Origin: Endomychus coccineus | Taxonomy: Eukaryota; Arthropoda; Insecta; Coleoptera; Endomychidae | Direction: 5' to 3' | DNA length: 64,000 nt | NCBI GenBank assembly: GCA_958510875.1 | Contig: CAUEHT010000001.1 | Location: forward strand, 558,001 to 622,000 | Shown here: piece by piece, positions 43,229 through 53,646 of the stretch | How positions within the stretch are numbered: the first letter of the stretch is position 1 | Layout of the letters: each line of letters starts with the position of its first letter | Translations under genes and position numbers: made by a program | The notes under the pieces: model-generated | What the model was told of the DNA's origin: nothing | The model's database searches: none | Seen by the model: only the letters and a program-made list of their open reading frames with translations

Positions 43229-43564
43229 TTCTGAAAAGGTTGTTGAAACAAATGAACCTGTGAAAGAAAGCAGCTCGCCATTAGATGTGCACGGAAATAA
43301 ATATTGTGAAACATGTAAACAACAACTGAAATATCGAAATTGGGCGCGCCATATCAAATCGAAGAAACTTATCAACAAAATTAAGCAAGAAGTGCAGTCT
43401 GAAAAGGTTGTTGAAACAAATGAACCTGTGAAAGAAAGCAGCTCGCCATTAGATGTGCACGGGAATAAATATTGTGAAACATGTAAACAACAACTGAAAT
43501 ATCGAAATTGGGTGTGTCATATTAAATCGAAGAAACATATTAACAAAATTAAACAAGAAGTGCA
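43229..43564 (+). repeat. 168-bp in-frame tandem duplication with zinc finger
   Basis: Two nearly identical copies (43229-43396 and 43397-43564), 56 codons each, with finger YCETCKQQLKYRNW. In the second copy the ARHIK of the first is CHIK-like (WVCHIK). Confidence 0.92.
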
Positions 43565-45540
43565 GCCACCATTAAAATTAGTTGAAATATTTCCATTTGA
43601 AGATTCTATTTTCGCTAATAATACTAGAGATCGTAAACCTCCTTTCAGTGTTGCAGAATTAGGAAAGCCTGTTCACATTAAAAAGTTCAATAGTACATTA
43701 TCACAGTTTAAAGTTGTTCCAGCTTATAAAAATTCCATGCAAGATTTTGATTTCACCAAACTAGAAAACCAGTTAACAAAAGTTATTAATGCTGTATTAT
43801 TCAATTTAAAAAAACAACTGGTTTCCAAAAGGGCGATAGAATCAGAATAATAGCAACAAATCCAGGTTTCAATAATCCGATATCGACAGCAACTTTGACT
43901 AACATAGATGCTTCTAAATTATTGAAAAGAATTGCCGAAATATTAACTTCTGATCAAAATGTAGATATTCTTCAAACAGTATTCCAAGAACAGATATTTA
44001 ATATTCCAAGAGGTGGTAAAGGAAGAAAAATAATAAACTTGAGAAATGACAGAAGAACTAAAATATGTATAACAGAAATCAGAAATGAGGATAATCTTTG
44101 TGGACCTCGAGCACTCATAGTAGCATTATCATATCAAACGAATAAAATACTAGGTAGGGACCTAACGCAGAACGAAATAAAACATATACGTATAGGTAGA
44201 AAGATACAAAAAGATTTAGCAGTACAATTATGTGAATGTTTTGACGATTATAACGAAGAAGGATTTACATTGGAAGACTTAAAAAAATCGGAGGAATTTT
44301 TGAACATTCAGATTAAAATTATATGTGCCGACAATCTAAACAGTATTATATATTCAGGAGGAGAGCAAGAAATCAAAGTATACCTTTATAAAAATCAGAA
44401 CCATTTTGATGTTATCAGTAGTATGTCAGCATTTCTAGGACGATCATATTATTGTGAAAAATGCGATAAGCCTTACGAACAAAAAAATAAACATAAATGT
44501 ATAAGTCAAAGAAAAATATGCACTTTATGTAAACAGCTGGAGCATAATGAAGCAAGCAAATCCAAAATTTTATGTGCTGATTGCAATAGGTTTTGTTTCA
44601 ACGAGAAATGTTTAAGTAACCATGGAGAGATTTGCGGTTATATATATAAATGCACTAAATGTAATAGATTGTGTAAACGAGATTCGGAGCACATGTGTGG
44701 TTTCCGAAAATGCATTAACTGCAAGGAATTTGTTGAATCGGACACTCATAAATGTTACATGATGAGAAAGAAAGCCAAAGGCGGCTTCTGTGAAGAAGAC
44801 TGTATTTGTAATGGTAAATCCAATAAACAACAAAAATCCTGTGGACATGTTACTAAATACATATGGTTTGATTACGAAGCTCAACAAGACACTGGAATTC
44901 ATATAGCTAACCTCGTGGTAGCACATAACTTTGAAGGCAAAAAATATTCTTTTCAAACAAACGAACAATTCTGTAGCTGGTTGATCTCCAAAGAACATAA
45001 AAATTATACGGCAATCGCACATTTCGCTAAGGGCTACGACTCGTATTTTATACTGAAATATTGCATGAGTAATACGATCAAACCATTTACAATCTATACA
45101 GGTTCAAAATTGATGCTTTTAGAAATTCCACAAATATCGTTGAAAATTATCGATAGTTCGGATTTTGTTCAATCACCGTTGTCGACTTTCCCAAAAACTT
45201 TTGGATTGAAGGAACTCAAAAAAGGATATTTCCCTCATTATTTCAATACACCACAAAACCAAAAATATATCGGTGCTATCCCTGCAGTGAAATATTACGG
45301 TGCAAATTCCATGCAACCACAACAGAGGGAACAATTCTTGAAGTGGCATTCCGAAAAAGTAAATGAGAATTACATATTCGATTTTAGGAAAGAAATTCTT
45401 GAGTACTGCGAATCAGATGTTGATATATTGAGACAAGGATGCTTAGAACTTAGAAAACAATTTCTAGAAATTGCAAACATTGACCCTTTTCAATACTTGA
45501 CGATCGCAGGTGTGTGTGTATGTCAATCTATCGTTCAAAA

Positions 45541-45755
45541 TACTTACCAAACAATGAATTGGCTATAATCAAAAATTATAAAAAAGAAATGTACAGCAAG
45601 GAATCAATCATGTGGTTGAATACTTTTGAAAATGTCCAACATGCACTTGGACATTTTCAAAAGTATTCAACCACATGATTGATTCCTTGCTGTACATTTC
45701 TTTTTTATCATTTTTGATTATAGCCAATTTATTGTTTGGTAAGTAACATGCACTT
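45541..45755. repeat. Inverted duplication (hairpin) inside PolB 2
   Basis: Arms of about 97-105 bp (45541-45638 and 45648-45745) are complementary with about two mismatches. The inserted arm is bracketed by an 11-bp direct repeat AACATGCACTT (45638-45648 and 45745-45755). The insertion is 107 bp and breaks the frame. Confidence 0.92.
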
Positions 45756-46996
45756 AACGGAGGAGAAGCTACAATTTGTGGATTTAAAGTCGATGGGTAC
45801 AACAAAATTGAAAAAACTGTCTATCAATACATGAGTTGTTTCTGGCATGGTTGTAAAAAATGTTTTTCTTCATCTACGATCAACAATATGAATCATGAAA
45901 CAATGGACGACTTGTACGAAACAACAGTGCTAAGAAGTAAACAGATTAGAGATGATGGGTATAACCTTATCGAAATTTGGCATTGTGAATGGATTAGATC
46001 GATAGAATATAGATCAATGAGTAAAACATCCCATGATATCGTTCAGCCTCTTAATCCGAGAGATGCATTCTACGGAGGAAGAACTGACGCTGCCAAATTG
46101 AGAATTGAAAATAAAAAGATGAGATATATTGATGTATGCAGTCTTTACCCAACAGTTCAATATTATGACTTTTATCCTGTGGGTTTCCCAACAAAAATTA
46201 TTAAACCATCTTCGTTCGATTCATCATGGTATGGATTGATCAGTTGTAAAGTATTAGCTCCAAAGAATTTGTATCATCCTGTTTTACCAGTTAGAGAAGG
46301 AAAATTAACATTCATATTATGTAAAAAATGTTTTGCGATTAAATCGAGCGAATGCTACCACACGAAAAAGGAAAGAGCTTTTGTAGGGACTTGGACTACC
46401 GATGAAATTAACAAGGCGATTGAAAAAGGTTACAAAATTGTCTATATATATGAAGTATGGCATTTTACAGAAAAATCAAATGATTCGTTCAAAGGTTACG
46501 TTCACGATTTTATGAAAATAAAACTTGAAGCAAGCCCACATGATTACAATTCGAAAGAAGAATATGTCAAAGTTATCAAAGAACGAATGGATATTGATTT
46601 GGAACTAGATAACATTTTACCCAATCCAGGCAAAAGAGCAGTAGCCAAAATATGCCTCAATTCCCTGTGGGGAAAGTTCGGACAAAGACAGAACATGACA
46701 CAAACAGAATATGTAACTGATGTGAGAAGATGGTACACACTTCTTTCAAATGACAAATTAGAAATTTCCAATTGCATATTTGTAAATGAGAATATTATTC
46801 AAGTAACTCACAAATATAGAGAAATGTACGTAGAAGATTGTACATCAACTAACGTTTTTATAGCTGCTTTCACAACTTCGAATGCTAGATTACGATTATA
46901 TGACATGTTGGAGCGTCTTGGAGATCACGTGGTTTATTATGACACAGATAGTATAGTGTATATTGATAATGGGAAAAACACTGTAACAACAGGTTG

Positions 46997-47000
46997 CATG
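46997..47000. repeat. Left target duplication CATG of the outer retrotransposon
   Basis: CATG directly before TGATACG. The same CATG follows the other end at 53289-53292, and removing the insert rejoins the PolB frame. Confidence 0.8.
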
Positions 47001-47039
47001 TGATACGAAGAGGTTGAGGTCGCTTGTGGGCGGAGCTTA

Positions 47040-47782
47040 ATCCCAACTGTCTTGATGAATGTTGTGGGTGTGGGCCGGTAGTCGCTCCGGCCCGCTGCAA
47101 GTTTCCCTGGTTCCTTGGACAGTCGATGTTCCAATGTGGTCCCTGGCAAAATTTGCACGGTGCTGATGGAAGTCGTGGTGATGTCGGTATCACTCGTTCC
47201 CTGGTTGTAGGAGGCTTCCTCCGGATGGTCGGGCAGTAGTCGCTTGTAGAGACGGCGTTGGCGTCCTACGAAGAACTCGATGGATTCGTCCTGGGCCTGG
47301 GTGGTGTTGAAGAGTAGGTTCAGCAACCTGACTCTTTCCCTTGGGCTGTCGAACCTGTGGAGAAGTTGTTTGGAGAACTCACCAAATGAGTACTCCAACT
47401 CCTGTAGTGGCTGGTACCAGGCGGCGGCTTCACCCTGCAGTTTGGCTGCAGCTGTGCGCGTCTGGGTCCTGACAGGCACGTCGTTGTCTTGAAACCAATG
47501 TCGAAGTTGGTCCAAGAATGTATTAGGATCCTGATGTGGGAGTCCTGAATACGTGGGCAGCATGTCCGTGTTGAAATGAGCTGAAGCGGCGGGCTTCGCA
47601 GCTATTCCCTGGCTGATACACCTGAGGATGTCCAACATCTCGGCGTTCAGAAACGTTGTATGCTGGTTTGGTGATGATGGGAGCCACTGGAGATCTTCGT
47701 CCCCCTCCAGAGGGGTTTTGATCCTCCTGGGTTCATCCATTTGTTGAGTTGCTTGTTCCTTTGTCCGTGATCTTGTGTGCAT
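47040..47782 (-). pseudogene. Gag of the outer retrotransposon, internally deleted
   Basis: ATG 47782 (MHTRSRTKEQ). Capsid-like gag with YSGLPHQDPNTFLDQL, AAAWYQPLQELEYSF, RFDSPRERVRLLNLLFN and RQRRLYKRLLPDHPEE, each closely matching the inner gag at 49914. After HPEEA the frame departs, and the zinc knuckle CKFCQGPHWNIDC appears in another frame (47193-47040), so part of gag between capsid and knuckle is gone. Confidence 0.85.
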
Positions 47783-47835
47783 GGGTCCTCTATCTGCGCG
47801 ATGAGAGTAAGAGCCCCACGTTCGGGCATGCCAAT

Positions 47836-48757
47836 TGATACCAAGAGGTTGAGGTCGCTTGTGGGCGGAGCTTAATCCCAACTGCACCGGCTTGGTCAGT
47901 TGTGGTAGAGCGCGTGGATTGAAGAATGTATGAGTGGAAAATCTCGTATTCGAAGATCACGATGTAATAGAGGAAGTATTTCGTATTCGTAGCGTAGGTG
48001 GTTGTTGTTACCTGAGGAATAGAAATAACCTGTAATGAAGAAACAGAGGGCAAGCTTACCAAATGAAGTGATGTCCTAGCGGAGGCTGCTGCGATGTTGT
48101 TGCACTTCCTACACTTACTTAGCTACACTCACTAGGATAGGAATAAGGTAGGGTGTGAAATGAAACAAACAGTTGAAGTGTTCAAAGCAATGCCAGTCTA
48201 GCAACGCGCGTGGGCCTCGAGAGCAGGAGCCTCAACGTGAGCCGGAGTTTCCGTTGACGCACCTCGGTGCTAGTCTCGTATGAGAGGACGTAGCGACGCG
48301 TAGGGGACGGAGAACGTGCCGGGACGAAGTGTCCTACTTCTGCGATGCGAGGCAGAGTAACCTGGAGTCGGTTATCCGCTCGTTGTAGCGCCACGGGCCG
48401 TAGAAGGAATGCGTGTGTTTGAAGGACGTTGTCCAAGTCTGAGAAGACTGTAAAAGCTCAACGCGCGATGCGGTTACGAGTGTAGATGTGTGCTGCAGTG
48501 TCGCTAGCGCTGGTCGGAGTCCGGCCGCTGGTCCTATGAAGTCGTTGTGCTTGCGCTAGGTCGGCGCGGTCCGCTAGTCAGGCGTAGCGACGTCTGCGTG
48601 GGTGTAGAATGATGTGTAGAGATGTGTAAAGCTGAAGTCTGGGTTCCTAGCGCTGGAATGGGAGCTGTCCGCAGATCCGGCGAAGAAGACTAGCCAAGAT
48701 GTAGAAGATCTAGGCTAGCCGGAGGTCCAGAAAGGTCTCCTTAAGAGCAGCGATGTC
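47836..48757 (-). repeat. Outer LTR, distal part
   Basis: Matches the truncated copy at 30488-31345. Interrupted at 48757 by the inner element and resumed at 53106. ORFs inside (48182-48436, 47790-48062) are not believed. Confidence 0.85.
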
Positions 48758-49863
48758 TGATGCAAGCCTAAAAAGTCAGTTTTCTATTACAAATACGTTT
48801 GTCAAATATAAAACTCGACTGACTTCATTGCACCTATCGAAAGTTGTTGGTATCTGCCGTCGATGACCGAAAATTGAACTATCTAGGACGCCGCGAAATT
48901 CCTCGCGCTTTTCTCGGTAGACGCCAAATGTTCTAGGAGCATCTCTGGGAATTCCAAGTTCGCTCACCCCAAGCCACGGAATTTCTCACGCTACAGCGTT
49001 AGCTCCTCCCTCGCTCCATAAGCATAGTGCTATCGGCTCGACCAATCACAGGCAATACCGCGACTTTCTCCCCAGACTTTTTGAATAAAAGGCAACCGAA
49101 TTTCCAAATTGGTATGCATTGTCAGTTTCACCCTGCCCTGGTTACTGTGCTTACTTTGCTCTGATTTCCATCGACTACATCATCACCAACACCTCAGCCG
49201 GAGGCCCTGCTCCCCAAAGGACAGCTCTGCGCATAGATAGTGCTTCGCCGTTGACATCTACTCGTCGCTCCGGACCTGCTGGCCCCAGTTGCCTCTTGCT
49301 CCCGCACAGTACGATCGCTCATCGCCCCGCTATCCACCTCAACGCTGCTTGCTCGCTCTACCTGTGTTTGCTTTCACGTAAGTTTGTTGTTTTACTTTAC
49401 CCAGTGAATTCCTAGTGCTCAGTTATTATCACGTCACTCTATTGTATGTCCAACTATACATAGAGCTGCACTGATATAGCTACATTTGATTTGCTCCAAA
49501 CTTTACATGTACCCCCCGGTATATGGTCCAGTGCAACATCCTAGTGAACAGTGAATATAGTGTATTGTGTGTATTGAACATTAGATCTCTGTCTCGCCCT
49601 ACGCGCTGCGTATACCTGGTATACCAGTCTAGGCAGACTTTGCATCGCCCCATTTCATCGCCCTCTGTATTTATTGTCTGTATAACCTGCAGTAATAAAC
49701 AGGGCCCAGTGCTCCTGTCTGTGTTTAATTTCTGTTTCAGAGCTAGCCGCCAAGCGCATCAACCTCACAGGGCCCCCTTGACGGGCCCCACATCACATCC
49801 TACATCAACCTCCAAGATATCACCATCTCCTCATCACCCCATTCCAAGATACCAGCGGTATCA
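48758..49863 (+). repeat. 5' LTR of the inner retrotransposon
   Basis: 1106 bp from TGATGCAAGCC to GCGGTATCA. It is preceded by outer-LTR sequence. A 98-codon ORF at 49119-49415 recurs in the 3' LTR at 52374-52670 and is a by-product. Confidence 0.94.
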
Positions 49864-49913
49864 TATTGGCGTGCCCAACCTGGGGCTCATCTAGTTCAGA
49901 GTGAACTCAACCC

Positions 49914-51236
49914 ATGCAGACCCGATCCCACAGTAACAGAAACAACATGCAGGACGCACACATCCTTCTGGAGGAGGATATACCTCCAGTGGCGCCCACT
50001 TCATCAACACATCCAGACCTCACCGAGATCCTGAAGGCGCTATCCCAAGGAATTGCCGCCATCGCCACACAACAGCCGAAGTTGTACCGCGACGCCCTGC
50101 CGCGATACTCCGGATTGCCGCATCAGGACCCCGCAGACTTCATCAGAGCCCTAGAACGAGAATTCGATGAAAACAACACACCCGCCTTCCAGCACACCCG
50201 AATTGCCGCCGCGCAACTTCAAGATGCCGCCGCCGAGTGGTATCGCCCCCTGGAAGCGCTGGAATACACATGGACAGAATTCACTCAGCGATTCCTCACC
50301 AGATTTGACAGCCCCCGAGAGCGTGTGCGACTATTGAACACCTTATTCAATACTGTCCAGACCGCCAACGAGACCGTGGAGCACTTCGCCGGCCGCCAAC
50401 GCCGCTTGTTCCGAAGGTTGCTGCCGAATCATCCAGAGGAAGCTATGGTCGAACTTCTCACCATGAAGGTCCTGCCACCGATTCAGCAGGCCCTCGACGC
50501 GAGTATCTTCGCCACCGTCGAAACCTTCTTGGACGCCGCACGTCGCGTAGAAGAGGGAATTCAACGACGCTCAGCCACCTCAGAGAGGAGGATCCCGACG
50601 CAGCCTGTCAGCCGTTACACCGCGCCGCAGCCCGCCACTCGAGCCACCACAATCACCGCGCCGCGAAACACCGCACCGCCCACTTCGTCACCCCACGGAA
50701 CAACCGCCGCCACAATCAGAAGTATTTCAGACCGGACACCACCGACGCCTTGCCGACACTGCCAGGGGGACCACTGGAATACAGATTGCCCGACCGGAAA
50801 CCGACGCAGCGTCACTAACGCCGCCGTCCGAACAGCCGCCGTTCAACTCTGTCGAATCCAGATTGTTTCACCTCCATCACCCTGCAGACATTGCCGAGGA
50901 AACCACTGGAATTCCGACTGCAACAGGCCCAGACACACATCACCACACAAAACGCCAAGCCGCCAACCACCCGCGAACAACTCCGCGGATGGCTTCGCGA
51001 ACGCGCGCCCCACCTCGCGCAACTCACCGCGCCACGCAAGGACCTTGCCTCACCGGAGAAGTACACCACGTGAACCGCGACTCAACACGCTGCGTTTCAC
51101 AGGATCAGGGACGCAATCGAGCACACACTCACCCTCAATCGCCCGGAACCTGGAAACCAAGTCTACCCACAGACAGATGCCAGCAGCATTGGCATCGCAG
51201 TCCTTCACCACAAGAACGGACCACACCACCGCGTAA
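49914..51236 (+). CDS. gag: Gag of the inner retrotransposon
   Basis: 440 codons from ATG (MQTRSHSNRN), 50 bp after the LTR. A retrotransposon gag capsid domain covers about residues 60-225 (YSGLPHQDPADFIRAL, AAAEWYRPLEALEYTW, RFDSPRERVRLLNTLFN, RQRRLFRRLLPNHPEEA). Two zinc knuckles of unusual CxxCxGxHWxxxC form follow: CRHCQGDHWNTDC near residue 283 and CRHCRGNHWNSDC near 323. The frame is open and GC-rich, unlike the AT-rich surroundings. From about 51070 the reading overlaps the RNase H remnant in another frame, so the C-terminus is probably not original. Confidence 0.88.
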   Translation: MQTRSHSNRNNMQDAHILLEEDIPPVAPTSSTHPDLTEILKALSQGIAAIATQQPKLYRDALPRYSGLPHQDPADFIRALEREFDENNTPAFQHTRIAAAQLQDAAAEWYRPLEALEYTWTEFTQRFLTRFDSPRERVRLLNTLFNTVQTANETVEHFAGRQRRLFRRLLPNHPEEAMVELLTMKVLPPIQQALDASIFATVETFLDAARRVEEGIQRRSATSERRIPTQPVSRYTAPQPATRATTITAPRNTAPPTSSPHGTTAATIRSISDRTPPTPCRHCQGDHWNTDCPTGNRRSVTNAAVRTAAVQLCRIQIVSPPSPCRHCRGNHWNSDCNRPRHTSPHKTPSRQPPANNSADGFANARPTSRNSPRHARTLPHRRSTPREPRLNTLRFTGSGTQSSTHSPSIARNLETKSTHRQMPAALASQSFTTRTDHTTA

Positions 51237-51390
51237 TTTCCCACAGAAGTTACCCAAGCTATCCCGACGCGACAAGTCACCACCCAGGAGAACGCCGCGC
51301 TCTAGAAGACCACATCTTCGCGCGCTATGAATTCCCGCGGACAATTCCGACCAGGGACTACAATTCATGCCGCCACTGGAAACAAGCTTG
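51104..51390 (+). pseudogene. RNase H fragment of Ty3-type pol
   Basis: In a frame different from gag there is RIRDAIEHTL, then QTDASSIGIAVLHHKNG with the first catalytic aspartate of Ty3-type RNase H, and LEDHIFARYEF. Protease and RT are missing upstream and the remainder of RNase H and integrase are missing downstream. This remnant shows that the element arose by deletion from a full pol-bearing ancestor. Confidence 0.65.
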
Positions 51391-52000
51391 CCGTAGGAGG
51401 ATACGCCGTGCCCCGGACCCAGGACAACACATCCTAGCGCCTGTCCGACCTGACGAGAATGCCGATCACCCCCAGGATCAGCCCGCCGCCTGACCTGTGC
51501 GCGTAGTGTCATTCGAGTTAGTGCATATAGTGTGAACATGATCCCCCATGAACATTATATGTTGTATATATTCATTCATTCCCACACAGCTGTATATACC
51601 AGGATGCCGCGATACCTCCCGGATCAAGCCGAAGCCACTCCTGTATATATCACACATGTTCTATATATGTATTTCCCATATAGGTTCCACCTGGATCAAA
51701 CAGAAGCGCTCTGTATATACCTATATGTAAATAATTTCTGTAAACATTTCCGTACATATCACATCCTGTCCGGCCTGAGTTTCTGCAGTTCCTTAGGCCC
51801 CTAGACTAAATGGTGGACAGTTCACCGAAGCTCTGCAGGGCGCAACCATCACATGGTTGTCCTTTTTTTCTTTTTTTTGACTCACCCAAATAAACATACC
51901 CACAGTAGAGCAAGCAACGCAAGCAAACGCAAGCAACCCAACATACACACCTCAAACATAACCATCTTTCAACTTTCAATCATTCAATAAAGTCATCAAC
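51391..52000 (+). other. 3' untranslated region of the inner retrotransposon
   Basis: No supported coding sequence. ORFs 51532-51804 and 51548-51730 lack any recognisable feature. Confidence 0.5.
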
Positions 52001-52012
52001 AGAGGGGGCGAC
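52001..52012 (+). other. Polypurine tract
   Basis: AGAGGGGGCGAC directly before the 3' LTR; it primes plus-strand synthesis in LTR retrotransposons. Confidence 0.75.
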
Positions 52013-53105
52013 TGATGCAAGCCTAAAAAGTCAGTTTTCTATTACAAATACGTTTGTCAAATATAAAACTCGACTGACTTCATTGCACCTATCGAAAGTT
52101 GTTGGTATCTGCCGTCGATGACCGAAAATTGAACTATCTAGGACGCCGCGAAATTCCTCGCGCTTTTCTCGGTAGACGCCAAATGTTCTAGGAGCATCTC
52201 TGGGAATTCCAAGTTCGCTCACCCCAAGCCACGGAATTTCTCACGCTACAGCGTTAGCTCCTCCCTCGCTCCATAAGCATAGTGCTATCGGCTCGACCAA
52301 TCACAGGCAATACCGCGACTTTCTCCCCAGACTTTTTGAATAAAAGGCAACCGAATTTCCAAATTGGTATGCATTGTCAGTTTCACCCTGCCCTGGTTAC
52401 TGTGCTTACTTTGCTCTGATTTCCATCGACTACATCATCACCAACACCTCAGCCGGAGGCCCTGCTCCCCAAAGGACAGCTCTGCGCATCGATAGTGCTT
52501 CGCCGTTGACATCTACTCGTCGCTCCGGACCTGCTGGCCCCAGTTGCCTCTTGCTCCCGCACAGTACGATCGCTCATCGCCCCGCTATCCACCTCAACGC
52601 TGCTTGCTCGCTCTACCTGTGTTTGCTTTCACGTAAGTTTGTTGTTTTACTTTACCCAGTGAATTCCTAGTGCTCAGTTATTATCACGTCACTCTATTGT
52701 ATGTCCAACTATACATAGAGCTGCACTGATATAGCTACATTTGATTTGCTCCAAACTTTACATGTACCCCCCGGTATATGGTCCAGTGCAACATCCTAGT
52801 GAACAGTGAATATAGTGTATTGTGTGTATTGAACATTAGATCTCCGTCTCGCCCTACGCGCTGCGTATACCTGGTATACCAGTCTAGGCAGACTTTTCAT
52901 CGCCCTCTGTATTTATTGTCTGTATAACCTGCAGTAATAAACAGGGCCCAGTGCTCCTGTCTGTGTTTAATTTCTGTTTCAGAGCTAGCCGCCAAGCGCA
53001 TCAACCTCACAGGGCCCCCTTGACGGGCCCCACATCACATCCTACATCAACCTCCAAGATATCACCATCTCCTCATCACCCCATTCCAAGATACCAGCGG
53101 TATCA
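52013..53105 (+). repeat. 3' LTR of the inner retrotransposon
   Basis: 1093 bp. It differs from the 5' LTR by a 13-bp deletion near 52893 and by about two substitutions that I could see (near 52490 and 52844). Confidence 0.94.
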
Positions 53106-53288
53106 GTCTGCGTGCTTTTATAGGTTTCCGGTAAATTGAAGTCAGATTGGCGAGTTCTGATTGGCTGTAATAGTTTTGTATTCGGTAAGAGGTGCCGAAC
53201 GATAATATGCTAGAAGCGGGGAAAAGCAACGAAGTCTATGAGTCGAATTAGCGATGCACGGCAAAGCTAATTCGACGGACGGATATCA
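53106..53288 (-). repeat. Outer LTR, proximal part
   Basis: Continues the outer LTR after the inner element and ends GGATATCA before CATG. It contains a short inverted repeat GTCGAATTAGC...GCTAATTCGAC. Confidence 0.75.
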
Positions 53289-53292
53289 CATG
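53289..53292. repeat. Right target duplication CATG of the outer retrotransposon
   Basis: Matches 46997-47000. Confidence 0.8.
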
Positions 53293-53643
53293 TTAGGTGA
53301 ATGGACAGACGAACTTGCAAGGAACGAGTATATTGAGTCATGGATATCTACAGGGCCAAAAAGCTATTACTACAAAACCAATAAAGGAAAAGAAATTACA
53401 AAAATAAAAGGATTCACATTGAACTTTGAAAATGCTCAAAAATTGAATAGAACAGGATTGGAAAACATAGTACACAAACAACTAGACAAAATTGAATTAA
53501 ATTATAAAATGATTACATGAGATACTAAAACGAAGAATCTAGTTACAAAAGATAATGTTAGGAAAGCCTTCAAAATGGACCATGACAAACGGAGAATTAT
53601 TGAGCGAGATGGTATAATTGACTCATTACCTTGGGGTTTTTGA
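53293..53643 (+). pseudogene. polB: OTU-type PolB of element 2, C-terminal part
   Basis: Resumes the polymerase immediately after the insertion with GEWTDEL, then STGPKSYYY (the KxY-like motif) and KIKGFTLN, typical of this PolB lineage. TGA at 53518-53520 interrupts, but the frame stays open to TGA 53641-53643 (ending SLPWGF), so one nonsense change is inferred. The gene converges on the integrase, whose stop lies 3 bp further. Confidence 0.88.
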
Positions 53644-53646
53644 ATA

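Larger units (their letters stand above)
43179..47000 (+). pseudogene. polB: OTU-type PolB of element 2, 5' part (several breaks)
   Basis: 43179-43850: two zinc fingers in a 168-bp tandem duplication. A one-base shift in an A-run near 43805 leads into 43895-45568: OTU-like cysteine protease (LCGPRALIVAL with catalytic C; HFDVI with H), cysteine-rich fingers (about 44450-44760), Exo I WFDYEA, Exo II AHFAKGYD lacking the usual Asn, Exo III YCESDVDI. A 107-bp inverted insertion interrupts it at 45649-45755. 45831-47000: motif A YIDVCSLYPTV, motif B KICLNSLWGK, motif C YYDTDSIVY. Reading stops at a retrotransposon inserted after 47000 and resumes at 53293. The enzyme would replicate element 2; this copy cannot. 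Confidence 0.9.
48758..53105 (+). mobile_element. Inner LTR retrotransposon, gag-only deletion derivative
   Basis: Two near-identical LTRs, PBS-like ATTGGCGTGCCC after the first, gag, a scrap of RNase H and a polypurine tract (AGAGGGGGCGAC) before the second. Inserted in the outer LTR. GTC stands on both sides if the LTRs are TGATGC...TATCA; GTCTG stands on both sides if the LTR starts two bases later, so the exact duplication is uncertain. Confidence 0.93.
47001..53288 (-). mobile_element. Outer LTR retrotransposon in PolB 2, minus orientation
   Basis: Ends TGATACG...GATATCA with CATG on both sides. In the minus direction: the 5' LTR (53288-53106, then 48757-47836; about 1.1 kb once the nested element is removed), a PBS-like site, a broken gag (47782-47040) and only the last 40 bp of the 3' LTR (47040-47001). 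Pol and most of the 3' LTR are deleted at a CAACTG junction. Confidence 0.85.

Noticed and set aside
44612..45022. Minus-strand ORF of 136 codons
   Set aside because: Antisense to the OTU-PolB, whose motifs are clear.
47001..47040. Separate short terminal repeat element
   Set aside because: It is the outer end of the same LTR as at 47836, left after an internal deletion.
49119..49415. 98-codon ORF also at 52374-52670
   Set aside because: It lies in the LTR and is duplicated only because the LTR is; no domain is visible.
50863..51330. 155-codon ORF overlapping gag
   Set aside because: A third frame of GC-rich sequence; gag and the RNase H remnant explain the region.
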